This document shows, one piece after another, positions 51,485 to 59,642 of a stretch of DNA of 64,000 nt (position 1 is its first letter; each line of letters opens with the position of its first letter). Both the position numbers and the translations under genes were made by a program. The DNA comes from JAOAGA01 sp964540515 (GTDB taxonomy: Bacteria > CALINM01). The DNA lies in NCBI GenBank assembly GCA_964540515.1, contig CAZIMS010000009.1, forward strand, positions 57,736 through 121,735, written 5' to 3'. The notes under the pieces are model-generated. The model worked only from the letters and a program-made list of their open reading frames with translations. It was not told the DNA's origin and did no database searches.

Positions 51485-52461
51485 AAAAGGCGGTAGTTAC
51501 AGGCATAGGTGGGTATGTCCCCAAAGGTGTACTTACAAATAAAGATCTGGAAACCATAGTTGAGACATCGGATGAATGGATTACTACTCGAACAGGTATT
51601 AAAGAGAGAAGAATTGCAGCTAAAAATCAAACAACGACTGATTTGGCATTAGAAGCCTCAAAAATTGCTATCAAAAAGGCAGGAATAAGACCAAAACAGT
51701 TAGACTACATTATATTTGCTACAGCAACGCCAGATATGTTATTTCCTTCTGCAGGGTGTATACTACAACATAAGTTAGGGGCTAAAAATGCAGCCTCCTT
51801 TGATATTGCTGCTGGCTGTTCTGGTTTTGTATATGCTCTTTCAGTTGCAGAAAAATATATTGAATGTGGTGCTGCAGAGCATATTCTTGTAGTTGGAGCA
51901 GAGATTCTTAGCAGAGTTGTTGATTGGAGCGATAGAACAACCTGTGTTCTTTTTGGAGATGGTGCAGGGGCAGTAGTTTTAAGCGCAAAGAATGGTGATA
52001 GGGGTATAATATCAACTATAATAAAATCAGACGGTAGTTATGGAGATTTATTAAAGCTACCTGGTGGTGGAAGCTTACATCCAGCGAGCTATGAAAGTAT
52101 TGATAATAAGCTCCATTACATTAAAATGAGTGGCAACGAGGTTTTCAAAAAGGCCGTCAAGTCCATGGAGGATATAGCCGTTGAGTTGCTAGAGACAAAT
52201 GGTTATGAAGGTAAAGATGTAGATTTACTTGTGCCTCATCAGGCTAATATGAGAATTATTCAGGCCGTTCAAAAAAGAACAAATATTCCTGAAAATAGAA
52301 CCTATGTGAATATCCATAAGTATGGGAATACCTCTGCTGCTTCAATCCCTATAGCTCTTTTCGAGGCAGAGGAGAGGGGTTTTTTAAAGGAAAGAGATTT
52401 GGTTTTATGTATAGCCTTTGGTGCTGGTTTTACTTGGGGTGGAGCTTTAATAAGGTGGTAA
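51481..52461 (+). CDS. fabH: 3-oxoacyl-ACP synthase III
   Basis: 326 residues. Catalytic triad Cys in AAGCSGFVYAL, His in VPHQANMRII and Asn in HKYGNTSAASIP. It starts fatty acid synthesis by condensing an acyl-CoA with malonyl-ACP. WITTRTGIKERRIA is a family motif. Start overlaps plsX by 4 bases. Confidence 0.97.
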   Translation: MKKAVVTGIGGYVPKGVLTNKDLETIVETSDEWITTRTGIKERRIAAKNQTTTDLALEASKIAIKKAGIRPKQLDYIIFATATPDMLFPSAGCILQHKLGAKNAASFDIAAGCSGFVYALSVAEKYIECGAAEHILVVGAEILSRVVDWSDRTTCVLFGDGAGAVVLSAKNGDRGIISTIIKSDGSYGDLLKLPGGGSLHPASYESIDNKLHYIKMSGNEVFKKAVKSMEDIAVELLETNGYEGKDVDLLVPHQANMRIIQAVQKRTNIPENRTYVNIHKYGNTSAASIPIALFEAEERGFLKERDLVLCIAFGAGFTWGGALIRW

Positions 52462-52494
52462 ATTTCATTTCCAAAATTCATAAGGAGGATAGAG

Positions 52495-53667
52495 ATGTCA
52501 TTGTTTGAGTTTTTTTTAAATGAAGATCAGAAGTATATAAAGAATTTAGCAAGAAAGATTGCTAAAGAAAAGATACTACCTGTTAGAGCCCATTTAGATG
52601 AGCACAATGAGTTTCCTAAAGAGATTCTTGATGAGATAGCTAAAACTGGCTTATTTGGTCTTTATATACCAGAGGAGTATGGTGGTTTAGGTTTTGGCAG
52701 CTTTGAAAACTGTCTTGCTATCGAGGAGTTAAGTTGGGGGTGTTTGGGAGTTTCAGTAAGTTTTGCAGCCAGTGGATTAGGTACTTATCCATTCCTTCTT
52801 TATGGTACGGAAGAACAAAAGAAAAAATATCTTCCTGATATAGCTAAAGGTAAAAAACTGGGAGCCTTTGGTCTTACGGAAGCCAATGCTGGTTCCGATG
52901 CAGGTGGCATAGAAACTACTGCTGTTAAGGATGGAGATTATTATATCTTGAATGGCACAAAACAATGGATAACTAATGGTGGTGAGGCTGATATTTATAC
53001 TGTAGTAGCAATGACAAATAAGGCAAAGGGACCAAGAGGTGCTTCAGCCTTTATAATTGAGAAAGGAACAGAAGGCTTTTCTTTTGGAAAAAAAGAAAAC
53101 AAATTAGGTATTAGGGCTTCTGCAACAAGAGAGCTCGTTTTTCAAGATTGTAGGATCCATAAGGATCAACTAATTGGTGGCAAGGAAGGCTTAGGTTTTA
53201 TAATAGCAATGAAGACCTTCGATATGACAAGACCAGGGATAGGAGCCCAGGCGGTTGGTGTTGCACAGGCAGCATTAGACGTTGCTGTTGATTATGCCAG
53301 AGATAGAAAGCAGTTTGGTAAGCCCATAATATCTTTTCAGGCAATTCAACATATGTTAGCAGATATGGCTACTGAGATAGAGGCATCAAGGGCTTTAGTA
53401 TATCAAGTTGCCAAGTATATTGATATGGGTGGTAAAGATTTTTCCAAATATTCGGCAATGGCAAAGGTTTTCCCCGCTGATACAGCCGTTAAGGTAGCAT
53501 TGGATGCTATACAAATACTTGGTGGTTATGGATATATGAAAGAGTATCCTGTTGAGAAGATGTTAAGAGATGCAAAGATTTTACAGATCTATGAGGGCAC
53601 AAACCAGATACAAAGAAACGTTATTGGTCAAGAACTTATAAAAGAATATGCAAGTAAAAAGGAATAA
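52495..53667 (+). CDS. Acyl-CoA dehydrogenase
   Basis: 390 residues, full length. FAD and substrate segments: FGLTEANAGSDAGG, YILNGTKQWITNGG, FDMTRPGIGAQAVGVAQAAL, DRKQFGKPII. The catalytic base is retained as Glu in QIYEGTNQIQRN, as in short/medium-chain acyl-CoA dehydrogenases. AAGGAGG precedes the ATG. It sits between fabH and fabD, an unusual place for a beta-oxidation-type enzyme, and no enoyl-ACP reductase gene is present in the cluster. Which acyl group it uses is not visible. Confidence 0.92.
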   Translation: MSLFEFFLNEDQKYIKNLARKIAKEKILPVRAHLDEHNEFPKEILDEIAKTGLFGLYIPEEYGGLGFGSFENCLAIEELSWGCLGVSVSFAASGLGTYPFLLYGTEEQKKKYLPDIAKGKKLGAFGLTEANAGSDAGGIETTAVKDGDYYILNGTKQWITNGGEADIYTVVAMTNKAKGPRGASAFIIEKGTEGFSFGKKENKLGIRASATRELVFQDCRIHKDQLIGGKEGLGFIIAMKTFDMTRPGIGAQAVGVAQAALDVAVDYARDRKQFGKPIISFQAIQHMLADMATEIEASRALVYQVAKYIDMGGKDFSKYSAMAKVFPADTAVKVALDAIQILGGYGYMKEYPVEKMLRDAKILQIYEGTNQIQRNVIGQELIKEYASKKE

Positions 53668-53669
53668 AA

Positions 53670-54626
53670 ATGGCAAAAGAGGCTAAAATAGCTTTTATTT
53701 TTCCGGGCCAGGGCTCACAATATGTTGGGATGGGCAAATTGCTATATGACAACTTTGTAGAGGCCAAAGAGGTTTTTGAGAGAGCTAACGCTGCTTTGGG
53801 TTTTTCTCTCTCCAAACTCTGTTTTGATGGTCCTGAGAGTGATCTTAAGCTTACTCAAAATACCCAACCTGCTATTCTTACTGCAAGTATTGCTGTTTAT
53901 GAGGTATTAAAAAAGTTAGTTCCTGACATTAAACCTCTCTTTGTGAGTGGACATAGTTTAGGTGAGTATTCTGCGCTTGTTTCTGCTCAAGCTCTCTCTT
54001 TTGAAGATGCTGTAAAAACTGTTCATCTTCGTGGTAAGTTTATGCAAGAGGCTGTGCCTGTTGGTGATGGGGTTATGTACGCTGTTCTTGGGTTAGAAGA
54101 TTTTGAGGTTGAAGAAGCTTGCAATGAGGTTGATAAGTCTCTTGGGGTTGTGGAACCAGCAAATTTTAACTCACCAGGTCAGGTTGTTATATCTGGAAGT
54201 GTTAAAGCTGTTAATGCCTCTTTAGAAATTCTTAAAGATAAAGGTGCAAAAAGATTAGTTCAGCTTCCTGTCAGCGCACCCTTTCATAGTAGTTTAATGA
54301 AAAAAGCTAGTGAAAATCTAAAGACCGTGTTGGATAATATTGAGATTAAGACTCCTATTTACCCAGCTGTTTCAAATGTGACTGCAAGACCCTATGAGTC
54401 TGTAGAAGAGATTAAAAGACTATTGGTAGAGCAGGTAAAGAGTCCTGTTAGATGGACTGATTGCATTAAATATATTGCAGATAAAGGGATTAATGAGTTT
54501 ATAGAGATAGGTCCTAATAAGGTTTTAACAAATCTTGTCAAGCGTATTCGTAAAGATGTGAAGGCTATAAGTTTAGAGACTCTTGATGAGATTTTACTAT
54601 TCTCAAAACTATATAGCGAGGGATAA
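53670..54626 (+). CDS. fabD: Malonyl-CoA:ACP transacylase
   Basis: 318 residues. FIFPGQGSQYVGMG at the start, nucleophile Ser in VSGHSLGEYSAL, and His in SAPFHSSLMKKA. It loads malonyl onto ACP. It begins two bases after the acyl-CoA dehydrogenase stop, with AAAGGA as ribosome site. Confidence 0.97.
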   Translation: MAKEAKIAFIFPGQGSQYVGMGKLLYDNFVEAKEVFERANAALGFSLSKLCFDGPESDLKLTQNTQPAILTASIAVYEVLKKLVPDIKPLFVSGHSLGEYSALVSAQALSFEDAVKTVHLRGKFMQEAVPVGDGVMYAVLGLEDFEVEEACNEVDKSLGVVEPANFNSPGQVVISGSVKAVNASLEILKDKGAKRLVQLPVSAPFHSSLMKKASENLKTVLDNIEIKTPIYPAVSNVTARPYESVEEIKRLLVEQVKSPVRWTDCIKYIADKGINEFIEIGPNKVLTNLVKRIRKDVKAISLETLDEILLFSKLYSEG

Positions 54627-54629
54627 GAT

Positions 54630-55376
54630 ATGATGTTAAAAGGGAAGGTATTTTTAGTTACGGGAGGTTCCCAAGGCATTGGTGCTAATATTGTTGAAGA
54701 GCTATATAGGGAGGATGCATTTGTATATTATACCGGTAGGGATGAAGAGAAATTAAAATTATTGTTAGAAAAATTGAAAAATTCCATCGATAATGATAGT
54801 ATAAAATATTTTGTTTGTGATGTTACAGATGGTAAGTCTGTTGAAGAGGTGGTTAGTGAGATATTAAAAGAGCGAGGAAGAATTGATGTCTTAGTTAATA
54901 ACGCAGGTATTACAATGGATAATATTATTCTCAGGATGAAAGAGGAAGAGTGGGATAAGGTTATTGAAATAAATTTGAAGGGAGTATTTATTGCAACAAA
55001 GGCAGTTTTAAAGCCTATGATCAAACAGAGAAAAGGTAAGATAATTAATATCTCCTCCGTTGTAGCATCAATGGGTAATGTAGGACAGGCAAACTACTGT
55101 GCTTCAAAAGCTGGTATAGAGGGATTTACTCGTGCAGTGGCGAGAGAGGTAGCATCAAGAAATATTACAGTCAACTCCATTGCACCTGGTTACATTATTA
55201 CTCCTATGACAGAAAAGTTGTCAGAAGAGGTGAAAAAAGCTATGTTGGATATGATACCTTTGGGAAGATTTGGTGAGAGTAAAGATATATCAAATGCTGT
55301 TAAGTTTTTATCTTCTGAGTTAGCTGATTATATAACTGGTCAGGTTTTGCATGTAAATGGTGGTATGTATATGTAG
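54630..55376 (+). CDS. fabG: 3-oxoacyl-ACP reductase
   Basis: 248 residues, short-chain dehydrogenase. Cofactor loop VTGGSQGIGANI, NNAGITMDN, and the triad Ser in NISSVVASMGNVGQ and Tyr-Lys in YCASKAG. The C-terminal VNGGMYM closes like typical FabG. A second ATG one codon in is possible. It reduces 3-oxoacyl-ACP with NADPH. A ~90-base gap with its own signals separates it from acpP. Confidence 0.96.
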   Translation: MMLKGKVFLVTGGSQGIGANIVEELYREDAFVYYTGRDEEKLKLLLEKLKNSIDNDSIKYFVCDVTDGKSVEEVVSEILKERGRIDVLVNNAGITMDNIILRMKEEEWDKVIEINLKGVFIATKAVLKPMIKQRKGKIINISSVVASMGNVGQANYCASKAGIEGFTRAVAREVASRNITVNSIAPGYIITPMTEKLSEEVKKAMLDMIPLGRFGESKDISNAVKFLSSELADYITGQVLHVNGGMYM

Positions 55377-55427
55377 TTTGACATTAAAAAAAAATAACTC
55401 AATATTATTTTTCTGTTAATTTATGTT

Positions 55428-55442
55428 AGGGTTTGAAACCCT
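55428..55442. promoter_or_regulatory. Perfect palindrome AGGGTTT-G-AAACCCT before acpP
   Basis: A 7-1-7 inverted repeat 29 bases before the acpP ATG, between a TTGACA box at 55378-55383 and the AGGAGGT ribosome site. TATTAT lies 19 bases after that TTGACA (55403-55408), so the palindrome would cover about +13 to +27 of the transcript. It could be a repressor operator or a small mRNA hairpin. It does not match the FapR, FabT or FadR sites I know. Confidence 0.45.
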
Positions 55443-55470
55443 TAGATAAAAAAAATTAGGAGGTGATAAG

Positions 55471-55710
55471 ATGTCAATGGATGTAGAAAAGAAAGTTAAA
55501 GAGATTATTGTGGAGCAGCTCGGTGTAAGTGAAGATCAGGTAAAATTAGAGGCTTCTTTTATAGAAGACTTAGGGGCAGATTCTCTTGATACAGTTGAGC
55601 TCGTAATGGCCTTTGAGGAAGCTTTTGGTCTTGAGATACCTGATGAGGATGCTGAAAAAATAAGAACAGTAAGAGATGCTGTAGATTATATAAAATCTAA
55701 AGTATCTTAA
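55471..55710 (+). CDS. acpP: Acyl carrier protein
   Basis: 79 residues, acidic. The phosphopantetheine Ser lies in DLGADSLDTVELVMAFEE. VKEIIVEQLGVSEDQV and IPDEDAEKIRTVRDAVDYI are standard. AGGAGGTGA precedes the ATG. A GC-rich hairpin follows the stop, which may set its mRNA level apart from fabF. Confidence 0.98.
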   Translation: MSMDVEKKVKEIIVEQLGVSEDQVKLEASFIEDLGADSLDTVELVMAFEEAFGLEIPDEDAEKIRTVRDAVDYIKSKVS

Positions 55711-55716
55711 ATAAGT

Positions 55717-55734
55717 AGGGGAGTAAGCTCCCCT
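55717..55734 (+). terminator. Hairpin between acpP and fabF (weak terminator or processing/stability element)
   Basis: Perfect 7-bp stem AGGGGAG / CTCCCCT with a 4-base loop TAAG, starting 6 bases after the acpP stop. No T-run follows, so full termination is unlikely; 3'-end protection of acpP mRNA is the more likely role. Confidence 0.5.
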
Positions 55735-55756
55735 CCTGCCTTGAAGGAGATATAAT

Positions 55757-56995
55757 ATGAGAAGAGTGGTCGTAACTGGGATGGGTATAGTTTCTCCCTG
55801 TGGAAACAATCTTCAGGATAACTGGAATAATATAACTAATGGAGTCTCTGGTATTGACAGAATAACAAGGTTCGATACCACAGATTTTCCTGCTAAGATA
55901 GCTGGAGAAGTAAAGAATCTCAATCCTGAAGACTATGTAGATAAGAAAGATGCAAAAAGATATGATCTATTTCTTACTTATGCTATAGCTGCAACCAAGA
56001 TGGCTATGGAAGATAGCGGATTAAAAATTACTGATGATATCTCAGAAAGAGTTGGGGTTATGGTTGGTGCAGGAATGGGTGGACTACTTACTATTGAGAA
56101 ATATCATCAGGCATTAATGGAAGGTGGACCAAGAAAGGTCTCTCCTTTTTTCATCCCCTATAGCATTGTAAATATGGCTCCAGGATTAATCTCAATGGAG
56201 TACGGAGTTAAAGGTCCTAATCTATCAGTTGTTACTGCCTGCGCAACATCTACACATAATATAGGTGAAGCTTTTGAGTGTATATTAAGAGGAGATGCCG
56301 ATGTGATGATAGCAGGAGGAGCAGAAGGTACAATTACACCTCTTGCAATCGGTGGTTTTTGCGCTATGAAAGCCCTATCAACCAGAAATGAAGAACCTGC
56401 AAAGGCTAGTAGACCCTTTGATAAAGATAGAGATGGCTTTGTTATGGGAGAAGGTGCAGGGATATTACTTTTAGAGGAGCTTGAGTTTGCCAAGAAAAGA
56501 GGCGCAAAAATATATGCCGAGATAGTTGGGTATGGTTTGGGTTCCGATGCATATCATATGACACAGCCAGCACCAGAAGGAGAAGGCGCCTATAGATGTA
56601 TGAAGATGGCGATAGCCGATGCAAAGATATCTCCTGATGATATTGACTATATTAATGCCCATGGCACTTCTACTTATTACAATGATTTATTTGAGACTAT
56701 TGCAATAAAGAAGCTCTTTGGTGAAAGAGCATATAAGATACCTATTAGTTCTACAAAGTCTATGACAGGACATCTTTTAGGGGCTGCAGGTGCTGTTGAG
56801 GCAATTTATACAATAATGGCAATAAAAGATTCCATTGTGCCTCCTACCCTTAATTACGAGACACCTGATGGAGAGTGTGATCTTGATTATGTACCTAACA
56901 AAGCAAGAAAGGTTAATAGCATAAGATATGCTATGTCCAACTCATTTGGTTTTGGAGGAACAAACGCCTCTTTAGTTTTCAAAAAATTTGAATAG
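55757..56995 (+). CDS. fabF: 3-oxoacyl-ACP synthase II
   Basis: 412 residues. Cys in VVTACATSTHNIGEA, His in NAHGTSTYYND and His in STKSMTGHLLGAAGA form the Cys-His-His triad of elongating condensing enzymes. RVVVTGMGIVSPCGNN is the usual N-terminus. GAAGGAG precedes the ATG. It elongates acyl-ACP. The rpiB-glyA fusion starts 9 bases after its stop. Confidence 0.97.
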   Translation: MRRVVVTGMGIVSPCGNNLQDNWNNITNGVSGIDRITRFDTTDFPAKIAGEVKNLNPEDYVDKKDAKRYDLFLTYAIAATKMAMEDSGLKITDDISERVGVMVGAGMGGLLTIEKYHQALMEGGPRKVSPFFIPYSIVNMAPGLISMEYGVKGPNLSVVTACATSTHNIGEAFECILRGDADVMIAGGAEGTITPLAIGGFCAMKALSTRNEEPAKASRPFDKDRDGFVMGEGAGILLLEELEFAKKRGAKIYAEIVGYGLGSDAYHMTQPAPEGEGAYRCMKMAIADAKISPDDIDYINAHGTSTYYNDLFETIAIKKLFGERAYKIPISSTKSMTGHLLGAAGAVEAIYTIMAIKDSIVPPTLNYETPDGECDLDYVPNKARKVNSIRYAMSNSFGFGGTNASLVFKKFE

Positions 56996-57004
56996 GACCT
57001 TATT

Positions 57005-58711
57005 ATGAGAGTAGCAATCGGAAGCGACCACAGGGGTATAAAGATCAAAGAAACTTTAAAAGAACACCTTAACCATAAAGGTTATGTTGTCTTTGATTTC
57101 GGTACCTATAATGACGATGAGTCTGTAGATTATCCTGATTTTGGTTCCAAAGTAGCCTCACAAGTTAGCAATGGTGAGTACGATTTAGGCATATTAATAT
57201 GTGGCACAGGCATAGGAATGTCAATAGTTGCAAATAAATTTTTTAATGTTAGGGCTGCCTTAATAAGCGATGATGAATCAGCAAAGTTTTCCAAATTACA
57301 TAATAATGCCAATATTCTTGTCTTAGGAGGAAATAATCTTACCTTAGAGGATGCTAAAAGATATGTAGATATATGGCTTGATAACTCCTTTGAAGGTGGC
57401 AGACATCAGAAAAGGTTGGATAAGATTATGGAGATAGAGAAGAAAAACAAAAGTAGATATAATGTGCATGACATTCTTTCAGAGTATGATAGGCAGTTAG
57501 CCCATCTTGTATCATTGGAACTAAAGAGAGAGCAGGAGTCAATAGTACTCATAGCTTCTGAGAACTTGGCTAGTAAGGCTGTTCTCGCTGCTCAAGGTAG
57601 TGTTTTCACTAACAAATATGCAGAAGGTTATCCTGGAAAGAGATATTATGGTGGCTGCGAGTTTTGTGATGATATTGAAAACATAGCTATAGAAAGAGCT
57701 AAAATTTTATTTAAGGCAGATCACGCAAACGTCCAACCAATATCTGGTTCTGCAGCAAACTTAGCGGCTTATTTTTCAGTTTTAAATCCAGGAGATACCA
57801 TTCTTTCAATGAATTTAGCCCATGGAGGTCATCTTACTCATGGAGCTTCTGTTAGTGTTGTATCAAAAATATTTAAGGTAATTCATTATGGTGTTAAAAA
57901 AGAAGACGGTTTAATAGACTATGAAGAGGTAGAAAGGCTTGCCTTAGAAAACAAACCTAAATTAATAGTGGCAGGTGCCAGCTCCTATTCAAGGCATATT
58001 GATTTTGAAAGGTTTAGAAGTATAGCTGATAAAGTTAATGCCTATTTTATGGTTGATATGGCTCACATAGCAGGACTAGTAGCAGCTGGTGTGCATCCTT
58101 CTCCTGTTCCTTTTGCTGATATTGTTACTAGTACGACCCACAAAACGTTAAGGGGACCCCGTGGTGGTTTTATACTCTGTAAAGAGTTTCTAAAGGATAA
58201 GGTTGATAAGGCTGTATTTCCGGGAATTCAGGGAGGGCCACTTGTTCATACCATAGTTGCTAAGGCAGTAGCCTTTAAGGAATCTATGACGGATGATTTT
58301 AAGGAGTATCAGCAACAGGTCGTTGTTAACGCAAAAAAGATGGTTGAGGTTTTCGTAGAAGAGCCCTTTAAGGTAGTATCCGGTGGAACAGATAACCATT
58401 TATTCTTGCTTGATTTAACAGGTGTGGGGATAACAGGTAAGACAGCAGAAAAGGTACTTGAAGAGATTGGTATAGTCGTCAATAAAAACGCTATACCCTT
58501 TGATGATAAACCACCAACACTTACATCTGGTATTAGAATAGGAACTCCAACTATAACCTCAAGAGGGATGAAAGATAAAGAGTCCCTTAAGATTGCAGAA
58601 ATAATTAAGGATGTGTTATTAGATCCTTATAACATCAATAAAAAGAGAAATTACAAAGAAGAAGTGATTGATTTGTGCAGGAAGTTTCCCATATATGAGG
58701 ATCTTTTTTGA
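57005..58711 (+). CDS. rpiB-glyA: RpiB-GlyA fusion: ribose-5-phosphate isomerase B + serine hydroxymethyltransferase
   Basis: One 568-residue frame with two complete enzymes. Residues 1-~145: RpiB, with GSDHRGIKIKETL, CGTGIGMSIVANK (catalytic Cys) and HNNANILVLGG. Residues ~152-568: serine hydroxymethyltransferase, with LIASENLASKAVL, EGYPGKRYYGGCEFCDDIE, VDMAHIAGLVAAG, the PLP lysine in TSTTHKTLRGPRGG, and GIRIGTPTITSRGM. The link is about ten residues (EIEKKNKSRYN). Separate adjacent rpiB and glyA genes are the usual arrangement. RpiB interconverts ribose- and ribulose-5-phosphate; GlyA makes glycine and methylene-THF from serine. Confidence 0.95.
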   Translation: MRVAIGSDHRGIKIKETLKEHLNHKGYVVFDFGTYNDDESVDYPDFGSKVASQVSNGEYDLGILICGTGIGMSIVANKFFNVRAALISDDESAKFSKLHNNANILVLGGNNLTLEDAKRYVDIWLDNSFEGGRHQKRLDKIMEIEKKNKSRYNVHDILSEYDRQLAHLVSLELKREQESIVLIASENLASKAVLAAQGSVFTNKYAEGYPGKRYYGGCEFCDDIENIAIERAKILFKADHANVQPISGSAANLAAYFSVLNPGDTILSMNLAHGGHLTHGASVSVVSKIFKVIHYGVKKEDGLIDYEEVERLALENKPKLIVAGASSYSRHIDFERFRSIADKVNAYFMVDMAHIAGLVAAGVHPSPVPFADIVTSTTHKTLRGPRGGFILCKEFLKDKVDKAVFPGIQGGPLVHTIVAKAVAFKESMTDDFKEYQQQVVVNAKKMVEVFVEEPFKVVSGGTDNHLFLLDLTGVGITGKTAEKVLEEIGIVVNKNAIPFDDKPPTLTSGIRIGTPTITSRGMKDKESLKIAEIIKDVLLDPYNINKKRNYKEEVIDLCRKFPIYEDLF

Positions 58712-59160
58712 TGAAAGAAAGACCCAGCTGGGATGAGTATTTTTTTGAGATAGCGAAAATAGTTGCAAAAAGGTCAACCTGTTTAAGAAGACATGTTGGA
58801 GCAATTCTTGTTAAAGATAAAAGGATTATTGCAACGGGCTACAACGGTGCCCCTTCTCAGCTAAAGCATTGTTTAGAGGTCGGATGTATTAGAGAAAGTA
58901 ATAACGTACCTTCTGGACAAAGACATGAGCTTTGCAGAGGTATTCACGCTGAGCAAAATCTAATAATCCAAGCTGCCTTCTACGGTGTAAGTATTGCAGA
59001 TTCTACACTATATTGTACTAACTTTCCCTGTTCCATATGTGCAAAAATGTTAATAAATGCAGGTATAAAAAAAATTTATTACTTAGATGGGTATCCTGAT
59101 GAACTCTCTGAAGAGCTTATAAAAGAGGCCAGTATTGATCTTTATAAATATACTAAATAG
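58708..59160 (+). CDS. comEB: dCMP deaminase / ComE operon protein 2 family
   Basis: 150 residues. Zinc deaminase motif HAEQNLIIQAA (His, Glu) and PCSICAKMLINAG (two Cys). RHVGAILVKDKRIIATGYNG is family-typical. It converts dCMP to dUMP for thymidylate synthesis. Four-base overlap with the fusion gene indicates the same operon. Confidence 0.92.
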   Translation: MMKERPSWDEYFFEIAKIVAKRSTCLRRHVGAILVKDKRIIATGYNGAPSQLKHCLEVGCIRESNNVPSGQRHELCRGIHAEQNLIIQAAFYGVSIADSTLYCTNFPCSICAKMLINAGIKKIYYLDGYPDELSEELIKEASIDLYKYTK

Positions 59161-59177
59161 CTGTTTATACTAACAAA

Positions 59178-59642
59178 ATGAAATGTCCCTTTTGTGGGTT
59201 TTTAGAAGATAAGGTCTTAGATTCAAGGACAAACAAAGATGGCACTGAGATCAGGAGAAGAAGGTCCTGCCTAAAATGTAGACGAAGGTTCTCAACGAGA
59301 GAGATAATCGAGTTAAGTTTCCCATTGGTTATTAAAAAAGATGGCAAGAGGGAGCCCTTTTCATCGGAAAAAATTAAAAATGGCTTAAAAAAAGCTCTCG
59401 AGAAGCGTCCAGTATCAGCAGAAAAGATAGACGAACTTGTCAAGAAGATTGAAAATGCAATACTTGAAAATTGTGAGTCAGAGGTCTCAACGCAGTTTAT
59501 TGGTGAGCTTGTTATGAGAGAGTTAAATAAGATAGATCACGTTGCCTATGTAAGATTTGCTTCTGTTTATAAAGATTTCAAAGATCCAGTTCAGTTTATC
59601 GAGGAGTTAGAAAGACTACTCAAGAAATCATCCAAAAAATGA
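59178..59642 (+). CDS. nrdR: Transcriptional repressor NrdR
   Basis: 154 residues. N-terminal zinc ribbon MKCPFCGFLEDKVLDSR ... RRRSCLKCRRRFSTRE and the C-terminal ATP-cone (~48-138). It represses ribonucleotide reductase genes in response to dATP/ATP. No ribosome site is seen. TATACT ends 6 bases before the ATG, so an internal leaderless start is possible. The end overlaps ribD by 4 bases. Confidence 0.97.
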   Translation: MKCPFCGFLEDKVLDSRTNKDGTEIRRRRSCLKCRRRFSTREIIELSFPLVIKKDGKREPFSSEKIKNGLKKALEKRPVSAEKIDELVKKIENAILENCESEVSTQFIGELVMRELNKIDHVAYVRFASVYKDFKDPVQFIEELERLLKKSSKK

